In this document: positions 25,802 through 35,643 of the stretch, piece by piece
Numbering within the stretch: position 1 is the stretch's first letter
How the letters are laid out: each line of letters begins with the position of its first letter
Source: Secundilactobacillus paracollinoides DSM 15502 = JCM 11969
GTDB taxonomy: Bacteria > Bacillota > Bacilli > Lactobacillales > Lactobacillaceae
DNA length: 45,928 nt
Reading direction: 5' to 3'
Assembly: GCF_001311135.1 (NCBI RefSeq)
Contig: NZ_BBAG01000024.1
Span: 1 to 45,928, forward strand
Position numbers and translations under genes: made by a program
The notes under the pieces: model-generated
What the model saw: the letters and a program-made list of their open reading frames with translations, nothing else
Told to the model about the DNA's origin: nothing
Database searches by the model: none

Positions 25802-25833
25802 GCACTTGGATTAAATTCCGGTGCTTTTTTTTT
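25802..25833 (+). terminator. Terminator after the GH43 gene
   Basis: GCACTTGGA and TCCGGTGC form an imperfect stem followed by nine T residues. Confidence 0.7.
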
Positions 25834-25855
25834 GAAATGATATTTGCTCGTATAG

Positions 25856-26140
25856 TCCGTTGCATTGCGCGATTTGGTGCTCCGCTGTGGTGGCTCGCGA
25901 ATGAGCTAACTCGATTTCCACTGCGTGGCTCTCGAGTGGATCTCATTCGTCTCGCATGTCACTAAATGGCCAAAGGATGGCCATCAAGTGACATCGACAC
26001 CACTGCTCCGCACCAAATCGCTCCATTCCACTCACATAAGCGTTCTCGTATTTGTTCGTTAAGCATGAAATTGTTAGTTAAACCTAGTTTGTAGATTATC
26101 CGCCCTCGACTGCTAGTAACTCACTGTTAGCAATGCTTCT
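25856..26140 (+). repeat. Composite repeat family B, copy 5
   Basis: TCCGTTGCATTGCGCGATTT, the main hairpin, the second hairpin (GTCACTAAATGGCC with GGCCATCAAGTGAC), the ATTCCACTCACATA block and the TCCGCCCTCGACTGC tail are all present. This is the most complete copy. A short GTAGTGGAAT after it may be the start of a lost family C copy. The rest, to 26563, has no gene. Confidence 0.78.
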
Positions 26141-26431
26141 TACAATCTTGCAAGCGGTCAGAATACTTCGGTTGGTGTAGTGGAATTCGCCATTTTTGTG
26201 GTCAACATTTCGTTACTAAAAAAATTCACAACAATTTATAAAATATGTTGCGATTTTATCAGTTGCGGCTGACCTTAGCTATAAGACGTAACAGCTACAA
26301 GGACTGAAGATAGCAACGATTCATTGCAATTTGCAGTCTAGGTGGAAATATGGCGCTAGGTAACTCAAAAAAACGCTCTTAATCAGGTCAGAACTTTGAT
26401 ATAACAGGCGATAAATTGACCTTATGGGATA

Positions 26432-26460
26432 TTCAAACCGGGTAAAGGCTATGTTATGCT
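26432..26460 (+). promoter_or_regulatory. Possible promoter of the secreted protein gene
   Basis: TTCAAA (26432-26437), a 17-base spacer and TATGCT (26455-26460), about 100 bases before the start codon. Both boxes are off consensus. Confidence 0.45.
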
Positions 26461-26563
26461 AAATGTAAATGCACACGTGATACGGATTAACTTCTAAATG
26501 GGGATACGCCTGGTCCAAACACTGACGACGTAAAAAGCTGGAAGTTTTATTGGAGGAGTCACA

Positions 26564-27004
26564 ATGAAAAAAATTAAGGGAATCGTGCTCGCAGCACTCT
26601 CTTTGGCACTGATGGTGGGGATTTTTGCAGCTGCCAAGCCGGCACAGGCTGCAACGAAGGTGCCATCAAGTTTACGGCACAGCTGGTACATGACGTTGCC
26701 ATCAATTAAGGACCCGTCATTTATCAAATTTACGTCAAGGTCAATCGATGTGGGGGACAAGTCGTACCACAACAAGATTTCTGGCAGTAACTTGCAAGTG
26801 ATCAAGAAGAGCGGCGGTTGGTATGAAATTGGCTATAAGGGGATTACCAACCCAACCTACCGGACAAAGAAGATCAAAATTGGTAACACGAAGCGGACGG
26901 TTCTGTTGAAGAAGTACAGCAAGAATTCGCACTATGCTGATGTTTTCTTGAATGGGAAGAAAGTTAAGTTGCCGTTGCAGTATTCTTCTTACTTCCTTGG
27001 GTAG
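26564..27004 (+). CDS. Small secreted protein of unknown function
   Basis: A 146-residue protein with a clear signal peptide: MKKIKG, a hydrophobic core GIVLAALSLALMVGIFAAA and AKPAQA as probable cleavage site. The mature part of about 115 residues is basic and rich in Lys, Ser and Tyr (for example GDKSYHNKISGSNLQVIKK, YRTKKIKIGNTKRTVLLKKY). It has no Cys and no sortase motif, so it is probably released or bound to the wall by charge. I do not recognise the family. TGGAGGAG precedes the ATG. Its TAG stop is the first codon of a run of family A hairpins. Confidence 0.75.
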   Translation: MKKIKGIVLAALSLALMVGIFAAAKPAQAATKVPSSLRHSWYMTLPSIKDPSFIKFTSRSIDVGDKSYHNKISGSNLQVIKKSGGWYEIGYKGITNPTYRTKKIKIGNTKRTVLLKKYSKNSHYADVFLNGKKVKLPLQYSSYFLG

Positions 27005-27336
27005 AGTGTGAAGCAAGGCGGTTAGAGGGCGGAGCGTAAGCCAACTCTGGCAGAAATGCCTGAACTTGGCATTTTTGCCAGAGTTGGCTTACGCAGTAGC
27101 CTCTGCCTTGCTGAACACGTTTCGGCAATAGAGCAGAGACCCACAAACCGGCAGAAATGCCTGGGTTTGGCATTTTTGCCAGAGTCCGTTACATGGCAGC
27201 CCCTTGCCTTGCTGAACACGTTTCGACAATAGAGCAGAGACCCACAACACCGGCAGAAATGCCTGAACTTGGCATTTTTGCCAGAGTTGACTTACGCAGT
27301 AGCCCTCTGCCTTGCTGAACACGTTTCGGCAATAGA
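27002..27336 (+). repeat. Tandem family A hairpins (one full, two partial)
   Basis: The first copy starts TAGAGTGTGAAGCAAGGCGG at the stop codon. After its right end (GAACACGTTTCGGCAATAGA) two further copies follow at a spacing of about 101 bases, each with the inner hairpin GGCAGAAATGCC...GGCATTTTTGCC and the same right end. They lack the left outer arm. A decayed fourth copy can be sensed at 27383-27455 (CCTGAACT...GGCATTCTG, then TTGCTGAACAGTTTCAACAA). The rest of 27005-27614 holds no gene. Confidence 0.8.
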
Positions 27337-27512
27337 GGCGAGAAACCACGTCACCAATAGTATTCAGTAACAGTTGAACACCTGAACTATGGCATTCTGT
27401 GTGTATTGCATAGGTGATGATTCTTTGCTGAACAGTTTCAACAATAGCGCACCAGTTCGCATCGCCGAAACACCCCAGCAACAAGTCTAAAACTAAAAAA
27501 CGATTCAACGTT

Positions 27513-27539
27513 AAAAAGCGCCTACCAAGGGCGCTTTTT
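27513..27539 (+). terminator. Terminator-like hairpin
   Basis: AAAAAGCGCC and GGCGCTTTTT around a short loop, about 75 bases before the methyltransferase start. It may end transcripts from the secreted protein gene. Confidence 0.75.
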
Positions 27540-27614
27540 GCATCACAAAATTCATTTTACATTCCCATAAAACCCAAGTATCATAGGACTATCGAACAAA
27601 ACGGAGGCCTCACC

Positions 27615-28460
27615 TTGAACAAAATCGCCCTTGCAAGCCAGTTTCTCACAGCACACCTGAACCAGTTTGAGTGTCCTGTGTGCCACGCCCCATTTACAGC
27701 AATAGATGACGGCACGTTGCGTTGCCAAAACGACCACACTTTTGATCTATCCAAGAAGGGGACACTTTTCTTTCTGAACGCCCCCGTTAACACGGAATAT
27801 ACGGATGAGATGCTGCGCAACCGGCAACAGATGCTTACCAGCGGTTTCTTTGAACCGATGCTGGGTGAGGTCGTCAAGCATCTGCAGGGTGATCTTGTTT
27901 TGGATGCCGGTAGTGGGGAAGGGACAACAACTAAATGGCTTGCTTCCCACTATCCATCAGGTGATTTTGTTGGGTTGGACATCTCAAAGCCGGCAATCAA
28001 TATCGCTGGTTCCGGCGTGGTCAGTGATCCGCAGCCGTTGTTTGCGGTTGGTGACCTTGCTAAGTTGCCGTTTGAAACCAATGCGCTGAGCAGTATCGTC
28101 AACATTCTGTCGCCAGCAAATTATCAGGAGTTTGACCGGGTGCTGCAGCCGGGTGGTGTGCTGATCAAGGTTATCCCAAACAGCCATTATTTGACCGAAT
28201 TACGCCAACTTGTTTATCCTGAAGGGGAACATGCCACTTACGACAATGCACCAGTCAAGCAGCATTTTATTGCTCAATATGGTGAGGTTGACTTCGTGCC
28301 AGTCCAGTACCAGTTTGAGTTGACGCCAGCCTTGTTTAAAGCACTTTTTGCAATGACACCGCTGACCTGGCAGGCTAGTGAAGAACGACGAAATGAGATC
28401 TTAAACCAGGGATTACCTAACATAACAGCTGACTTTGAAGTTGGTATCGTGCATCTGTAA
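27615..28460 (+). CDS. 23S rRNA (guanine) methyltransferase, RlmA type
   Basis: A 281-residue SAM-dependent methyltransferase. The N-terminal zinc ribbon has ligands C20, C23, C37 and H41 (ECPVCHAPF and RCQNDHTFDLSKKG), followed by EMLRNRQQMLTSGFFEPML. The SAM site is VLDAGSGEGTTTKWL, and NILSPANYQEFDRVLQPGGVLIKVIPNSHYLTELR follows. This matches RlmA(I)/(II), which methylate N1 of G745 or G748 in helix 35 of 23S rRNA; in Gram-positives the RlmA(II) form can influence macrolide action. The start is TTG with GGAGG 9 bases upstream. The gene is intact. Confidence 0.87.
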   Translation: MNKIALASQFLTAHLNQFECPVCHAPFTAIDDGTLRCQNDHTFDLSKKGTLFFLNAPVNTEYTDEMLRNRQQMLTSGFFEPMLGEVVKHLQGDLVLDAGSGEGTTTKWLASHYPSGDFVGLDISKPAINIAGSGVVSDPQPLFAVGDLAKLPFETNALSSIVNILSPANYQEFDRVLQPGGVLIKVIPNSHYLTELRQLVYPEGEHATYDNAPVKQHFIAQYGEVDFVPVQYQFELTPALFKALFAMTPLTWQASEERRNEILNQGLPNITADFEVGIVHL

Positions 28461-28462
28461 CT

Positions 28463-28498
28463 AAAAGCGCCCAATCTGTTGAAGATGGGCGCTTTTAA
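28463..28498 (+). terminator. Terminator after the methyltransferase
   Basis: AAAAGCGCCCA and TGGGCGCTTTT, a perfect stem with a T-rich end. Confidence 0.9.
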
Positions 28499-28622
28499 TT
28501 TGTCTATCACTAAATAAGCAACGATAGTTATATAAAATGATGAAAAAATGAATTATAATCATTTTGTAATGTTATACTTAGCTTTAAATTGATCGACACA
28601 AACGACCGTGAGGAGATGCGAG

Positions 28623-30469
28623 ATGACTGCAACGTTTAGTGCGTTACCATATTGGCTTTGGGGCATTGAACTCGGCATTGCGGCCTTCTTCATGTTCGGC
28701 TTTTTGACGGTCTATTTGAATATGACGCGACGGGCATTCGATACGGAAAACGACTCAGCCGCTCACCGTCTCTTGTGGCGAGTCGGTCTGGTCGTGCTGA
28801 CGTTTGTGACCGGGATCGCGTTGAATATTCAGGGTGATTTTTCGGAAACGAATTCGTTGATGTATTACAGTCTGGCAGTGTTTGTTTTCGTGTTTCCACT
28901 GACTGATGAAGAGATAAATTTTGTTGAGTACGCCATTCGAGCAGTTGGTGTCGTTGGTATTGGCCTTGCCCATCACATGCCAGTCATGGGTGCAGTGCGG
29001 ACGTTTGGTTTCGCGGCCCTGCTGGCGTGGGTCGTGGTGGTTTACCTGTTTCATAAACGCGTGCGGCATAAGTTACTGATCAACCTGGTGATGAGTGTGA
29101 TCTACGCAAGCCTGTTTTGGTTGACATTACCGCCGACTGCCATTAAAGCGGCGGGCACTCAAGGACGAATCGAAACGCAGGGGATGATGATGTACATCAT
29201 CATTTCGACTGGCGTGTTCGTTTTCTGGAATAGTTTGTGGGCCAATCGTCAGCGGACGCAACACTACGCAAAGATTGCCAGCTTCGATGCCTTGACGCAC
29301 GCAAAGAGTTTTTCGTTGTACCAGCATGAAGCTGCGACGATGTTCGCAGATGCTCGCGTTCGGCAGTCACCGTTCACGATGGTGGAACTGGATGTCGACC
29401 ATTTTAAAATCGTTAACGACCAATACGGGCATTTAGCCGGTAATAAAATCCTTATCCAGGTGGCAACGACCCTTAAAACCTGTTTGAAACAGGCGAGCGC
29501 ACAGTATCAGGTCTACCGGACTGGCGGAGAAGAGTTTACCTTGGCGCTACCGAACACGGATCTGACGCAGGCTTTACCAATTGTGACCCAGTGTTGGCAG
29601 TCCGTCCGCAAACAGGTCTGCCACTATGAAGACCAGGCGATTCAGGTCACGATATCGATGGGCGTGTCGCAGGTTCAGACTGCGGATAAATCGGTGGAAG
29701 ATGTGTATAAACGGGCGGATGACAGTCTTTACGTTTCGAAACGAAATGGCCGCGACACGATTACGGTCGACGGTCAGACACGCCAGGTCAAGTTGAAGGC
29801 GGGTATTAATGATAACTACGCGTTCTTTGTCCAGGCGTTTACGACGATGAGACTGCGGATCAGGCACGGATTCGAAATGAGTTGACGCTGTATCATCATG
29901 ATAATCAAACGAACCAGTGGGAACCAGCACCAGCCACAGAGCTGAGCGTGGAGCGACTGTTTCAGCTGATTCGCGAAGCGGTCGTGAATTTGGTGCTGCA
30001 ACTGGTCCAGTTACCCATTCCGCAAGCGCGATTTTTAGATGCGAAGGTCATTGATAAATTGTCGCAGTTTATGCGGTCATCGGACGGACCGGAAACGTTG
30101 ACGCTGGTGCTGATGCAGCTACCGGATAAAAGTGCGTTGCAGGCAGCTGTCCATGCGTACCACTTAGCGGGCATTGACGTCATTTTAGATGTGACCTCAT
30201 GCGAGAAGCAAGCCTTTGCGCAACTGCAGGAAAGTCACCCATTTGACGGTTTAAAATATACATTACCGGCTACCGAGGGAATGACAAACCGCGCCAAGGC
30301 GTTACTGTCAGCACAAGCCTGGTACGTCCAGGCATTGGAGTGGGCAATCCCGATCATTATCGGTGGCATTAAGACCAAAAGCGAAGTTGACTGGGCGCAA
30401 TCGCAGGCGAAGATTCATTTGTTGATTGGGGATTATTATGAGACAGCAGAGTTGCCGATAATTGGGTAG
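28623..30469 (+). CDS. Membrane-bound diguanylate cyclase (GGDEF) with degenerate EAL domain, frameshifted
   Basis: About 615 residues once one G is restored at 29834-29835. The N-terminal 200 residues hold six or more membrane segments, a sensory module. The GGDEF domain follows, with FTMVELDVDHFKIVNDQYGHLAGN and YRTGGEEFTLAL; the GGEEF active-site motif is intact. No RxxD inhibitory site precedes it. The C-terminal part, shown only after frame repair (VQGVYDDETADQARIRNELTLYHHD...), aligns with the EAL fold, but the EAL motif reads NEL and the later metal-site and KxD positions are not conserved. It is therefore probably an active c-di-GMP synthase with a non-catalytic EAL sensor. The ATG at 28623 is used with GAGGAG upstream. 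The stop TAG is followed by a family A edge (CGTGTGGAAG). Confidence 0.8.
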
Positions 30470-30489
30470 CGTGTGGAAGTAACGCTATG

Positions 30490-30855
30490 TCTTCTGGAGG
30501 GTCTTTCCAATGATAGGTAATAGATCCGTGCCAAATTGCTCCATTCCACTGACGTTGAGAACCTTTTTAACACTAGTTAAGCATCACAATAGCGTTAAAA
30601 CCAGTTGGCAGAGAATCCGCCCTCGACTGCTAGTAAGGCTATTAACAGCAATGCTTTTCATGACATGTCAGTCACCAGTAACGATTAATATAGAGGTTTC
30701 GTGATACCACTTTTGAAGACTTACTAGCTATGACGACCACTGCCAGAATCAAAGCGTAGTGGAACCGTTCGACCGCACCTCAGCCTGCGGGGCCGAACGG
30801 TTGAACGAAGCGACATTAGAGTGCTGCTTTGAATCACTTAACATTGGCAAGATCC
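30490..30855 (+). repeat. Composite repeats B and C without their hairpins (copies B6 and C3)
   Basis: This stretch parallels 7215-7840 block by block (CTTTCCAATGNTAGGTNATAG, ATTCCACT, TTAAGCATCACAAT, the TCCGCCCTCGACTGC tail, TAACGATTAATATAGAGG, GTAGTGGAACCGTTCG, GAACGAAGCGACATTA). It lacks the roughly 150-base main hairpin of B and the roughly 120-base interior of C. No gene is present between 30470 and 30955. Confidence 0.75.
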
Positions 30856-30907
30856 TCCTCAAAACTAAACCTCGGATACATCGAGCAATACTACCAAACA
30901 AAAAATA

Positions 30908-30944
30908 AAAAAGGCGTCGCAGCATCATTGCTGTGGCGCCTTTT
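30908..30944 (-). terminator. Terminator after the lipoprotein gene
   Basis: AAAGGCGTCGCAGCA and TGCTGTGGCGCCTTTT pair with two mismatches, with A-run and T-run on either side. It lies 12 bases beyond the minus-strand stop at 30956 and may work both ways. Confidence 0.8.
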
Positions 30945-30955
30945 AACATTAAATC

Positions 30956-31914
30956 CTACTTAGTTACATAAATATAAAGCGTACTGGTCGAATACCCCAA
31001 ACTAAACGTGACGCCATTCGAGTGAATGGTTTCAGTAGTTGTTTGACTCGAATTCTTCTTATTTGAATTATTCGAGAAAGTCTTCAACACATGTTTAGCA
31101 TTGGCGCCAACCCCGGTTGCCAGGACTGAGAAGGTCATCGCAAACTTCTTGGCTTGCGTGTCGTTCTTCAGTGCTGAGATTGGGACGATGAGTGTTGCAC
31201 CCATGAGCTTGCCGTTGTAAACGTTGGTCCGCACTTTGTAGTGCTTGGTTGTCTTGATGGTGTGGATACCGTTCTTTGCAGTGGCTGGCAAAGTATCGTT
31301 TTTAACACTCGCCTGAGCCTTCTTCAAAGCGGGGGCAAGTGATGCCTGTGTGGCCTTTAACTTGGCGGCTTGCGTCTTCAAGGCTTCACCCTTAGTTGCG
31401 AGGTCTTGCAAAGTTGCAGTAGCCGAAGTGTCGCCCTTCGCGAGCTTGGCCTTGGCTGTCTTGACCTGTGCTTGAATCGAGGCGGACTGCTTCTTTAGCG
31501 CAGCGGCCTGATCCTGCAGGTTCGTTGCCTTGGTCTGGTTACTCTTGGAGAGTGCCTCGCCTGCTAACGTTTGGTTGTAAGCCGTTTGGAATTTGGTATA
31601 GGTCATAATGGTCTTGCGTTTGGCAACCGTTACTGTTTCAGTATTGCCGTTCTTAACGCTGACCTTGACTGTTTGCTTGTAAGGCTTGGCCGGAATGGTC
31701 AGTGAGTAGCCTTCAGATTGCGATTTTGTTGTTTTGGTACTGCCACCGTTGATGGTGTAGCGAACAGTACCTGATTGGTCTTACCCTTGATGACGGCGGC
31801 CATCCCACTTGGGGCAACGGAGTGGTCCTGTACGGAAACAGAAGACTTGCCGCAGCCGGCGAGTGCGAGACCCAGCAGGACAGCTGAGAGTAAAACACCA
31901 ACTTTTTTCGTCAT
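30956..31914 (-). CDS. Lipoprotein with coiled-coil domain, frameshifted
   Basis: It starts MTKKVGVLLSAVLLGLALAGCGKSS, a lipoprotein signal with lipobox LAGC. The frame breaks at 31770-31771 (one G missing on the coding strand); the corrected protein of about 319 residues continues GTVRYTINGGSTKTTKSQSEGYSLTIPAK. Residues of roughly 120-210 form an Ala/Lys/Gln-rich coiled coil (DQAAALKKQSASIQAQVKTA and similar), and the C-terminus is beta-rich. No known family is recognised. It lies 13 bases downstream of the LmrD-type gene in the same orientation with its own AAAGGAGG site, so it is probably the last gene of the exporter operon and may assist it at the outer face of the membrane. Confidence 0.72.
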
Positions 31915-31927
31915 GTTGTGGCCTCCT

Positions 31928-33813
31928 TTAGTCGAATGACACGTTGTCAGAGAATTGTGAGTTGTACAGTGTTGCGTAGAAGCCGTTTTGGGCCAGCAAT
32001 TCGTTGTGGGTCCCGGTTTCAACAACGGCCCCGTGGTTCATCACGATGATGTTGTCGGCATTTTGAATGGTGGATAGCCGGTGCGCAACGACGAAGCTGG
32101 TCCGGTTCTTCAGCAGTTCGCTCATGGCGTGCTGGATCTGAACTTCGGTCCGGGTGTCGACGGAGCTGGTGGCTTCATCCAAAATGAGGATCTCAGGGTT
32201 CGCAACAAACGCCCGCGCAATGGTCACAAGTTGACGTTGTCCCTGTGAAATGTTGGAAGCTTCTTCGTTCAAAATAGTATCGTAGCCGTCTGGCAGCTTG
32301 CGGACGAATTCGTCCACGTGGGCGGCCTTGGCGGCGTTCATGATGTCGTCCTTCGTCGCGTTTTCGCGGCCATACTTGATGTTATCGTAGATGGTCCCGG
32401 TAAACAGCCAGGTGTCTTGCAGCACCATGGCGAAGTGTGAACGCAGGTCTTCACGGTCGAGGTCACGGGTGTCAGTACCGTTCAAGCGGATGGCACCGCC
32501 CTTAACGTCGTAGAACCGTTCCAGCAGGTTGATGATGGTCGTCTTCCCAGCACCGGTCGGCCCAACAATTGCGACCTGTTGTCCCGCCTTAACAGTCAGG
32601 TTGTAGTCAGTCATCAACAGCTCATCTTCGTAACCGAACTGAACGTGTTCGAGTTCGATGAGGTTGCTGGTGTCTTCAACGTCGCGGTTTTCCTTGGTGT
32701 CCTTCATTTCTTCTTCATCCATGACTTCAAAGACCCGTTCGGCTGAAGCGATGGTGGATTGAATGGTGTTCATCAAGTTGGCCAGTTGTGAGATAGGTTG
32801 TGAGAATTGATTGGTATACTGCAGGAAGGCTTGCACGTTCCCTAAGGTAATGTACCCGTTGGAAACGCCGATCCCACCGATAACGGCAACGAAGACGTAG
32901 CCGATGTTGTTCAGGAAGATCATCAATGGCATGATGATGCCGGAAATGAATTGGGCTTTCCATGCAGCTTGGTAATAGTTCTTATTTTGAACTTCGAAGC
33001 TTTCAATCGTGTTGTCTTCCTTATTAAAGCTCTTGAGAACTTGTTGACCAGCGTAGTTTTCTTCCACTTGGTCGTTTAATAACCCAAGGGATTTTTGTTG
33101 CGCAGCGAAGAACTTTTGTGACCGCGGAGCAACGATGCCGACGATGATCAGGCTCAGTGGAATGGTGACCAGCGCGATCAGCGTTAACTTCCAGCTGATG
33201 GTGAGCATCATCCAAAGGGTCCCGATAAAGGTCACGGTACTCGTAACCGCTTGGGTCAGGGGTTGTTGCAGGGTGCTGGCGATGTTATCCATATCGTTGA
33301 CAGCCCGGCTCATAATATCCCCGTTACTGTGCGTGTCGTAGTACTTGATAGGCACAACGCGCATCTTTTGTTTCATGAATTTTCGCAGTTTGTAGACCGT
33401 CTGTTGTGAGATCCGCGTCATGATGTACTGTTGCAGGAAACTGAAGATGGCGGAAGCGGCGTACATCAAACCAACGATGAGGATGATGTGCACGATCTTC
33501 TCGTAGTTGATTGGCAGTCCCGCAATGGAGAAGCCGGCTTTTTGTTCAGACTGGCCCTTCATAACGCCCTTGAAAATTTCGGTCGTGGCTTGACCTAAAA
33601 TTTTCGGGGTTCGGATCTGGAAGATAACACTAATGATGCGAAGGCCAACACGAAGCACAGGCCGACCAGCCGGTCTGACATGTAGCTCATAATCCGACGG
33701 GTGGTGCCCCAGAAATTCTTGGGCTTTTCGACGAGCCCGCCGTGGTTGCCGGGACCGTGTCCGCCCATCATACCACGCTGTTGTTGTGGTCTTGGCGTCT
33801 CTTTATCAGCCAT
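31928..33813 (-). CDS. Heterodimeric ABC multidrug exporter subunit, LmrD type, frameshifted
   Basis: About 628 residues after repair of one base near 33626. The N-terminus (MADKETPRPQQQRGMMGGHGPG) and a six-helix ABC exporter domain precede the ATPase domain. That domain has Walker A GPTGAGKTT, Q-loop VLQDTWLFTGTIYDNI, signature NISQGQRQL, Walker B ILILDEATSSVD and H-loop VVAHRLSTI. The catalytic Glu and His are present, unlike in its partner. With the LmrC-type subunit encoded 19 bases upstream it forms an ATP-driven drug or lipid exporter in the membrane. Confidence 0.86.
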
Positions 33814-33832
33814 TATTTGTCATCCTCCTCTC

Positions 33833-35533
33833 TCAGTTGTGAATGATTTCTTGGTAAACGGTATTGGTCTTCCGGAGTTCATCATGGGTACCCTTACCAA
33901 CGAGTTTCCCGTTATCCATAACGAGGATCAGGTCAGCATCGGCAACCGTGGCGATCCGTTGGGCAACAATGACCGTGATCGATTGTTGAATGTGCTTGTC
34001 GGCGCGTAAGGCAGCCCGCAAGTCGGCATCGGTCTTGAAGTCCAGGGCGGAGAAGGAGTCATCGAAGACGTAAACGGATGACTGCTTGACCAGGGCCCGC
34101 GCAATGGCTAAACGTTGCCGTTGCCCTCCAGAGAAGTTGCCGCCATACATGTCAAGGCCGTCTGGATCTTCTTCAACGAAGTCCCGAGCCTGGGCAATGT
34201 CCAGTGCGTGCCAGATTTCATCATCGGTGGCGTCCGGTTTCCCGTACTTCATGTTATCCCGCAGGCTCCCAGTGAATAGAGTGGCCTTTTGTGGGACAAG
34301 GGAAACGGCATTACGGAGCTGGGTAGTGTCGAGCTTACTGATGTTAGTGCCGTCGAGTTCAATGTCGCCTTTTTCAACGTCGTAGAACCGTGGGATCAGG
34401 TTGATCAGGGTCGTTTTCCCAGAACCAGTCCCACCAATAATGGCCACCGTTTGCCCGCTGGTAGCGCTGAAGTCGATGTCGGTCAAAGCCGGCTGTTCAG
34501 CGTTGCGGTAACGGTAGGTGACGTGGTTGAAAGCCAGTGAGTGGTCAGCAGATTTGTCATCGAGTTCAGCTGGGGTGTCGGGAACGGTCATGGTGGACTT
34601 CAAGTTGAAGACGGCTTGGATCCGCTTGGCGGATGCTTGCGCCCGAGGGATGAAGATCAGCACCATGGAAAGCATCATGAAGCTCATGAGAATCTGAGTG
34701 GCATAGGTCATGAACGCAATTAAGTTCCCGACTTGCATGGCTTGACCACCAATGAGTTTGGCACCGAACCAGATAATGGCGACGTTGGTCCCACTCATGA
34801 TCAAGGTCATGACAGGAAGCGCGAGCGCCATAATGGTGTTCACGTTAATGGCGTTCTTGGTGTATTCGACGTTGGCGTCTTCAAACCGGTCTTGTTCGAA
34901 TTGGTCTTGCCGGAATGCCCGGATGACCCGAACACCAGTTAACCCTTCACGAAAGACCCGGTTGATGCGGTCAGTCTTGGTCTGCATGGCTTGGAACATT
35001 GGCACAGCGAACCGCAACATGATCCCCATAAAAATGGCAAGTAATGGAATAGAAACCAGGAAGATCATGGTGAGTTGGTGGTCCTTAGAGTACGCAAGGA
35101 AACTAGCCCCAATCAACATAATTGGCGCCATGATCATCATCCGCAACATCATCATGGCCACGTTTTGGATCTGAACAACATCGTTCGTGGTCCGGGTGAT
35201 GAGGGATGACGTTTCGATTTGGTCGTATTCATCGTTGGTAAAATGAATAACCTTACTATAGATATCCGTCCGTAAATTCTGACCCAACTTTTGTGAGGTC
35301 CGGGCGGCGAGGAAGACGTTACAGATGGCCGCTGCAATACTCAGCAGTGAGTAGCCGACCATTTGGACACCGATCTTCCAGATGTAACTGATATCCCCCT
35401 TAGCAACCCCGTTGTTAACAATATCTGACGTTAAGTTAGGGAGGTTAAGGTTGGCAAATACCTGGACGATCATGAACAAGACAGCCCCCAGTACGGCGGT
35501 GTAAGAAATGCGTCCTTTGGCAATTTTGAGCAT
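33833..35533 (-). CDS. Heterodimeric ABC multidrug exporter subunit, LmrC type
   Basis: A 566-residue half-transporter with six membrane helices (about 1-310) and a C-terminal ATPase. Walker A is IGGTGSGKTTL, the signature is NFSGGQRQR, and Walker B is VYVFDDSFSALD. Here D492 takes the place of the catalytic Glu, and Q525 (VIVAQRIATV) replaces the H-loop His. These changes mark the degenerate site of asymmetric exporters such as LmrCD and TM287/288. It is the first gene of an operon with the LmrD-type subunit and the lipoprotein. GAAAGGAGCG precedes the ATG. The gene is intact. Confidence 0.9.
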   Translation of the reverse strand: MLKIAKGRISYTAVLGAVLFMIVQVFANLNLPNLTSDIVNNGVAKGDISYIWKIGVQMVGYSLLSIAAAICNVFLAARTSQKLGQNLRTDIYSKVIHFTNDEYDQIETSSLITRTTNDVVQIQNVAMMMLRMMIMAPIMLIGASFLAYSKDHQLTMIFLVSIPLLAIFMGIMLRFAVPMFQAMQTKTDRINRVFREGLTGVRVIRAFRQDQFEQDRFEDANVEYTKNAINVNTIMALALPVMTLIMSGTNVAIIWFGAKLIGGQAMQVGNLIAFMTYATQILMSFMMLSMVLIFIPRAQASAKRIQAVFNLKSTMTVPDTPAELDDKSADHSLAFNHVTYRYRNAEQPALTDIDFSATSGQTVAIIGGTGSGKTTLINLIPRFYDVEKGDIELDGTNISKLDTTQLRNAVSLVPQKATLFTGSLRDNMKYGKPDATDDEIWHALDIAQARDFVEEDPDGLDMYGGNFSGGQRQRLAIARALVKQSSVYVFDDSFSALDFKTDADLRAALRADKHIQQSITVIVAQRIATVADADLILVMDNGKLVGKGTHDELRKTNTVYQEIIHN

Positions 35534-35643
35534 CTTTGCGCTCCTTTCAAATGATGACTAAGTGACAAAACGAAATGGTGGCTGCGCGAATTCTGGTGCA
35601 CAATCGTAAAATTGTGTGGAATCAGAATTGTTGCGGAAAAAGA

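Noticed and set aside
27002..27336. Second CRISPR-like array
   Set aside because: The period is about 101 bases with only two or three units, the repeated part is a long hairpin, and the units match family A elements found singly elsewhere.
27513..27539. Riboswitch before the RlmA-type gene
   Set aside because: The only structure is a plain terminator hairpin; no conserved aptamer pattern could be drawn.
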